Assembly (NCBI GenBank): GCA_963974215.1
Contig: CAXBBL010000005.1
Location: 1-64,000 of the forward strand
Direction: 5' to 3'
Length of the DNA stretch: 64,000 bases
Source: Croceimicrobium sp963974215
Lineage (GTDB): Bacteria > Bacteroidota > Bacteroidia > Flavobacteriales > Schleiferiaceae
Under the pieces are notes generated by a model, which was given only the letters and a program-made list of their open reading frames with translations, ran no database searches and was not told where the DNA came from. Every line of letters starts with the position of its first letter. The first letter of the stretch is position 1. Positions 61,083-64,000 of the stretch are shown piece after piece. The position numbers were made by a program, and so were the translations under genes.

Positions 61083-62739
61083 ACCTAAAGCCCTCCACTT
61101 TAATGTGCCCCAGCTTACCCACCATTTAGTAAGTGCCAGTAAAAGCTATAATGTTTGGGCGCGTGGTACAGGAAAAACGACTGGTGTGCTGGCGCCTTGG
61201 TATATTGAAAATGCTCGCCAAATGCCCAGGGGGCAACATGGTATTGTCGGCTCTACCTTTCAGCAATTGTTGGTGCGTACCCTGCCGCCAATTATCCAAA
61301 TGTGGAATAGAATGGGCTACCACGAAGGCCAGCACTTTGTTTTCGGCCGCGAGCCCAGCGAAAAGTTTAAACGCATGTGGAAATGGCAAGCGCCACGCAC
61401 TAAACCGCTAGACAGTAAATATGCTATTTACTGGTTTAACGGCGCTTGTAATGTATTGATTAGTCAAGACAGAGCGGGCAGCTCTAACGGTCTTTCCCTC
61501 GCTTCCCTGGGCGGCGATGAAGCCAAGCTCTTAAACAAAGAAAGACTAGACGATGAAACGATTCCTGCCTTGCGGGGCGATCGCAATTACTTTGGCCATT
61601 TAGCCTGTTACCGGAGCGAATGCTATACCACCGATATGCCTACTAATCCTGCTTCCAAGTGGATTTTAGACATGGCCCAGCAAATGGATGAGCAGCAAAT
61701 AGAACTGATCCTTCAGCTGCAGCTTCAGCAAAACTTGCATCGTAAAAACTTGCTTAAGCAGAAAGGTTCGCAGCATAAGGCGACCTTAATTAAAATTAAC
61801 CGCCTGCAGCAGGAACTAACCAAGCTGCGTTCGCCCCGTAAAGTGGGTAATGAGTATAAATATTCGATCTTCTATTCAGAAGCGAATGCCCTGGACAATT
61901 TAGATGTGCTCGGCCCCGAATATCTCTCCGATATGCGCCGTATTCTTTCGGGTGTAAAATACCGCACTTCCATTCTTAATGAAAAGCTGCTCGGTGTAGA
62001 AGAAGGATTTTATGGCAATTTAGATACGACCCATCACGGCCAAGATTGGTTTAATTATCAGTACCTCGATAGCTTTATTGGTGATCTAAAAAATGAAAAA
62101 CTGCGCTCGCAAGACTCACGGCACGACAATGGTTTTATCGGCGCTCAGCCCTTAGATATTGCTTTCGATTATGGTGATAAGATTAACTGTGTGGTGGTAG
62201 GCCAAGAAGTAGGCGAGGAGTATCGCTTCCTCAATAGCTTTTATGTTTTACACCCGCAGCTGATTGATGCGGTGGTGGAGAAGTTCTGCGAATACTTTAA
62301 ATATTACCCCACCAAAGTGGTGTATTACTATTACGATCATACCGCCCTGCCCAGCAGTGGCGTTACGGATTTCAATTATTACATGCGCGTTTTAAGTACA
62401 TTCCGTAAAAATGGCTGGCAGGTTATTGAAAAGTATATCGGTCAGGCTCCCCGACACGAAACCAAGTACGAGTTTATTAATTTGTTCTTACGAGAGTCTG
62501 AACCCCGCCTGCCTAAATTTCGCTATTCCAAGACCAATTGCGCCGCTTGGGAAATGTCTGCCCTGGGTGCTCCGCTCAAAGCTTCGGAACGCGGCTTTCG
62601 CAAAGACAAATCATCCGAACGCGATCCCAAGGTTAAACCCGAAGAATCCACCCACTTAAGCGATGCCGGTGATACCTTGATTTTCGGGAAATTCCACCAA
62701 AGCCTCGATGAGTCGTCCCCCTTCTTGCCCATGCTTTAA
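61075..62739 (+). CDS. Large terminase subunit
   Basis: A 554-aa packaging motor. The N-terminal ATPase has Walker A ARGTGKT (29-35) and Walker B-like SLGGDEAKLL; the C-terminal RNase-H-like nuclease has acidic residues in DIAFDYGDKINCVVVG, YYYDHTALP and LSDAGDTLIFGKF. I used the ATG at 61075, overlapping the previous stop, in preference to a TTG three codons upstream. It cuts and translocates phage DNA into the prohead, so a portal protein should exist, but none is seen in the window. Confidence 0.9.
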   Translation: MSKPKALHFNVPQLTHHLVSASKSYNVWARGTGKTTGVLAPWYIENARQMPRGQHGIVGSTFQQLLVRTLPPIIQMWNRMGYHEGQHFVFGREPSEKFKRMWKWQAPRTKPLDSKYAIYWFNGACNVLISQDRAGSSNGLSLASLGGDEAKLLNKERLDDETIPALRGDRNYFGHLACYRSECYTTDMPTNPASKWILDMAQQMDEQQIELILQLQLQQNLHRKNLLKQKGSQHKATLIKINRLQQELTKLRSPRKVGNEYKYSIFYSEANALDNLDVLGPEYLSDMRRILSGVKYRTSILNEKLLGVEEGFYGNLDTTHHGQDWFNYQYLDSFIGDLKNEKLRSQDSRHDNGFIGAQPLDIAFDYGDKINCVVVGQEVGEEYRFLNSFYVLHPQLIDAVVEKFCEYFKYYPTKVVYYYYDHTALPSSGVTDFNYYMRVLSTFRKNGWQVIEKYIGQAPRHETKYEFINLFLRESEPRLPKFRYSKTNCAAWEMSALGAPLKASERGFRKDKSSERDPKVKPEESTHLSDAGDTLIFGKFHQSLDESSPFLPML

Positions 62740-62811
62740 GCGGATAAGCTCGATAATTGCTTGTTTAGGTAGCTAATACTCTTTGGTATTAGAGCCTCAC
62801 GTTTGATGTCC

Positions 62812-62923
62812 ATTTGAGATAATTCTCGGCGAAGGTAGCTACGCCTCTCGGCGTTCCGACTCGTGCCTTGCCTACTCTGGCGATGGCTGCGCTTTATCCC
62901 TTGCCGAAATTAAATCTCAAATT
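62812..62923 (+). ncRNA. Foldable leader upstream of radC
   Basis: ATTTGAGAT (62812-62820) pairs with ATCTCAAAT (62914-62922), and TCGGC/GCCGA with AAGG/CCTT (one bulge) continue the stem inside. Further short stems (CGCC/GGCG, GCC/GGC) sit within. The closing strand ends one base before the radC ATG, so folding could expose or hide its start. It may be an RNA leader or a DNA hairpin; no sequence family was recognised. Confidence 0.5.
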
Positions 62924-63370
62924 ATGTACACCATTCGTGAAGTAAAGCTCTCCTACATCAAAGAGCACCAGCTAACTCCCGTAAACAATCAGGCTATAAA
63001 ATCGAGCCTAACATCCGCTGAAACCTTTAGGACCATCTGGGAAGACGACCTTGATATGATCGAGCGCTTTTATGTGTTATATCTCGATAATGCCAACAAG
63101 GTACAGTCCGTTAGCATGATTAGTATGGGCGGACTCACAGCAACCGTGGTTGATCTTCGGATGGTATTCGCTACTGCTTTGAAATGCCTTGCTACCAGCA
63201 TCATTGTAGCGCATAACCACCCCAGTGGATCATTAAGACCCAGCGCAGCCGACCTTAATCTTACCAAGAAAATTAATGAGGCCGGTAAGGTGCTAGACAT
63301 TGCTCTCTTAGATCACATCATCTTAACTGAAAACTCCTACTATAGCTTTCGTGACGAGGGCGATCTGTAG
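62924..63370 (+). CDS. radC: RadC-like JAB/MPN domain protein
   Basis: A 148-aa protein carrying only the C-terminal MPN (JAMM) domain of RadC: AHNHPSGSLRPSAAD with metal ligands His97, His99 and Asp110, and Glu47 in MIERFYVLYLD. The N-terminal helix-hairpin-helix of chromosomal RadC is missing. Short RadC forms are common in Bacteroidota mobile elements; the substrate is not known. A clear terminator follows. Confidence 0.85.
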   Translation: MYTIREVKLSYIKEHQLTPVNNQAIKSSLTSAETFRTIWEDDLDMIERFYVLYLDNANKVQSVSMISMGGLTATVVDLRMVFATALKCLATSIIVAHNHPSGSLRPSAADLNLTKKINEAGKVLDIALLDHIILTENSYYSFRDEGDL

Positions 63371-63381
63371 ATCACCCACTC

Positions 63382-63404
63382 AAAGCGCTGCGGCGCTTTT
63401 TTTA
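63382..63404 (+). terminator. Terminator after radC
   Basis: AAAGCGC and GCGCTTT form a perfect 7-bp stem around a TGCG loop, followed by TTTTTAT. Confidence 0.85.
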
Positions 63405-63730
63405 TGGTCAAGCTTACGCTTGACAGCCCATAGGAAGGGGGCTGCTCCCTATTCTGGGCGAGCCATAGAATAGGGGGGGAGCGCGGCGCGGCCATGGCGC
63501 GTGCTCATATATCCGCAGATCAAAAAGAGGCAATTGCCAAAACGGCTCAGGGCGCAGTCGAGGGACGGTGTCCAAGAATGGCAGTCAACTCTGCGAGATT
63601 GACGGCCATTTGATTGATTTAGAGAACAATACCCAAAAAAAAATGACAAAATATGTTTTATAAATATATCATATTTGATATATATTTCGTATATTTGAGT
63701 ATCAAAGAATTGATAATCAATATACTAATT
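63405..63730. promoter_or_regulatory. Hairpin-rich gap with palindrome
   Basis: No gene is seen. Perfect stems: TCAAGC/GCTTGA (63408-63423), CCCTATTCT/AGAATAGGG (63447-63475) and AATGGC-GTCAA with TTGAC-GCCATT (63577-63610, one mismatch). The middle (63475-63510) is unusually GC-rich, followed by a very AT-rich promoter-like stretch containing two ATATTTGA copies and the palindrome ATTGATAATCAAT (63709-63721) just before the next gene. Confidence 0.6.
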
Positions 63731-64000
63731 ATGGAAAACGTAAAGAAAAGCGGAGCGGCTGCCACTGCTCCCAAAGCAAAGAAAAGCCTTGAGGCTCAAA
63801 TTGAATTTTACCACAAGCTGCACGCTAAGGTTCAAATGCGCGCGAAGTTTAAAAGCGTTGCGGATAAACTGGAAAAAGTAGAAACGGACGAAGAAAGCGA
63901 CTTTTTCGCGACCGAGTACGCGAGTGATTTAAAATTCACTTTTCAGACGGGGCGCAATGTCTTTTTATCCATTAGCGACCCTGCCACCGTGGACGACATT
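63731..64000 (+). CDS. Partial protein at window edge, Lys-rich
   Basis: At least 90 codons from an ATG at 63731 with no stop before the edge. The N-terminus is Lys/Ala-rich (SGAAATAPKAKKSLEAQ), then a long helix and an acidic turn, then beta-like FTFQTGRNVFLSISD. It is probably a nucleic-acid-associated protein of the element. No family was recognised. Confidence 0.6.
   Translation, partial: MENVKKSGAAATAPKAKKSLEAQIEFYHKLHAKVQMRAKFKSVADKLEKVETDEESDFFATEYASDLKFTFQTGRNVFLSISDPATVDDI

Larger units (their letters stand above)
35801..64000. mobile_element. Prophage or phage-derived element (right end outside window)
   Basis: The span holds an XRE repressor with divergent early genes, primase-helicase, tail-fibre-like genes, holin and spanin, ClpP-type prohead protease with scaffold, major capsid protein, probable tail tube, large terminase and a RadC-like protein, with defence genes between head and packaging modules. 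No integrase or transposase, portal, tape measure or tail sheath gene is visible. The left boundary is inferred from the change of gene content near 35.8 kb; the right boundary is beyond the window. Confidence 0.85.

Overview
The window comes from a Bacteroidota chromosome, most likely order Flavobacteriales (Cryomorphaceae/Schleiferiaceae-like). Pointers are proteins with type IX secretion (Por) C-terminal domains, lineage families such as DUF1599 and the BT_3928-type DoxX protein, a ComEC without its metallo-hydrolase domain, a folP-cdaA pair, and AT-rich gene starts without strong Shine-Dalgarno sequences. No tRNA, rRNA or CRISPR array was recognised.

Positions 1-35.4 kb are ordinary chromosome. 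The order is comEC, a degenerate receiver-domain protein, cdaA and folP (minus strand), then a compact plus-strand run (DUF1599, BT_3928-like, oligopeptide-type ABC permease, tpiA, prmA, a 1473-aa secreted protein). Next come a haemolysin III/PAQR protein, an orphan N-terminal domain of an RluA-type pseudouridine synthase, two Por-tailed secreted proteins, an EEP nuclease, and a patatin/outer-membrane fusion. After those are a penicillin-acylase-like enzyme, a TolB/amidohydrolase, an aminotransferase plus sulfotransferase pair, a DUF3857/transglutaminase membrane protein and a PepSY-TM protein. Intergenic stretches carry several families of short dispersed repeats and one orphan fragment of a Por domain.

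From about 35.8 kb to the right edge the window holds a prophage or phage-derived element. Its left end has a minus-strand XRE repressor, palindromic operators and divergent early genes, ending in a 1070-aa primase-helicase. Directly downstream is a 0.2-kb array of ten TGTCAGA heptamers arranged as two copies of the same inverted architecture, a strong candidate for a replication origin or controller array. Then follow tail-fibre-like genes, a lysis cassette (DUF5675, holin, one-piece spanin), and a head module (ClpP-type protease fused to scaffold, major capsid protein, probable tail tube protein).

Between the head module (ending at 50.8 kb) and the packaging operon (59.1-62.7 kb) lies about 8 kb of AT-richer cargo: an AbiH-type abortive-infection protein, a type II restriction-modification system with a controller gene, the wreck of an antirepressor gene, and a DUF5131/TcmP pair. 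The packaging operon holds a phospholipase D-like nuclease gene, two small proteins and the large terminase. It is followed by a RadC-like gene with a foldable leader, a hairpin-rich gap and a gene cut by the window edge. No integrase, portal or tape-measure gene is visible, so the element either continues to the right or is incomplete.
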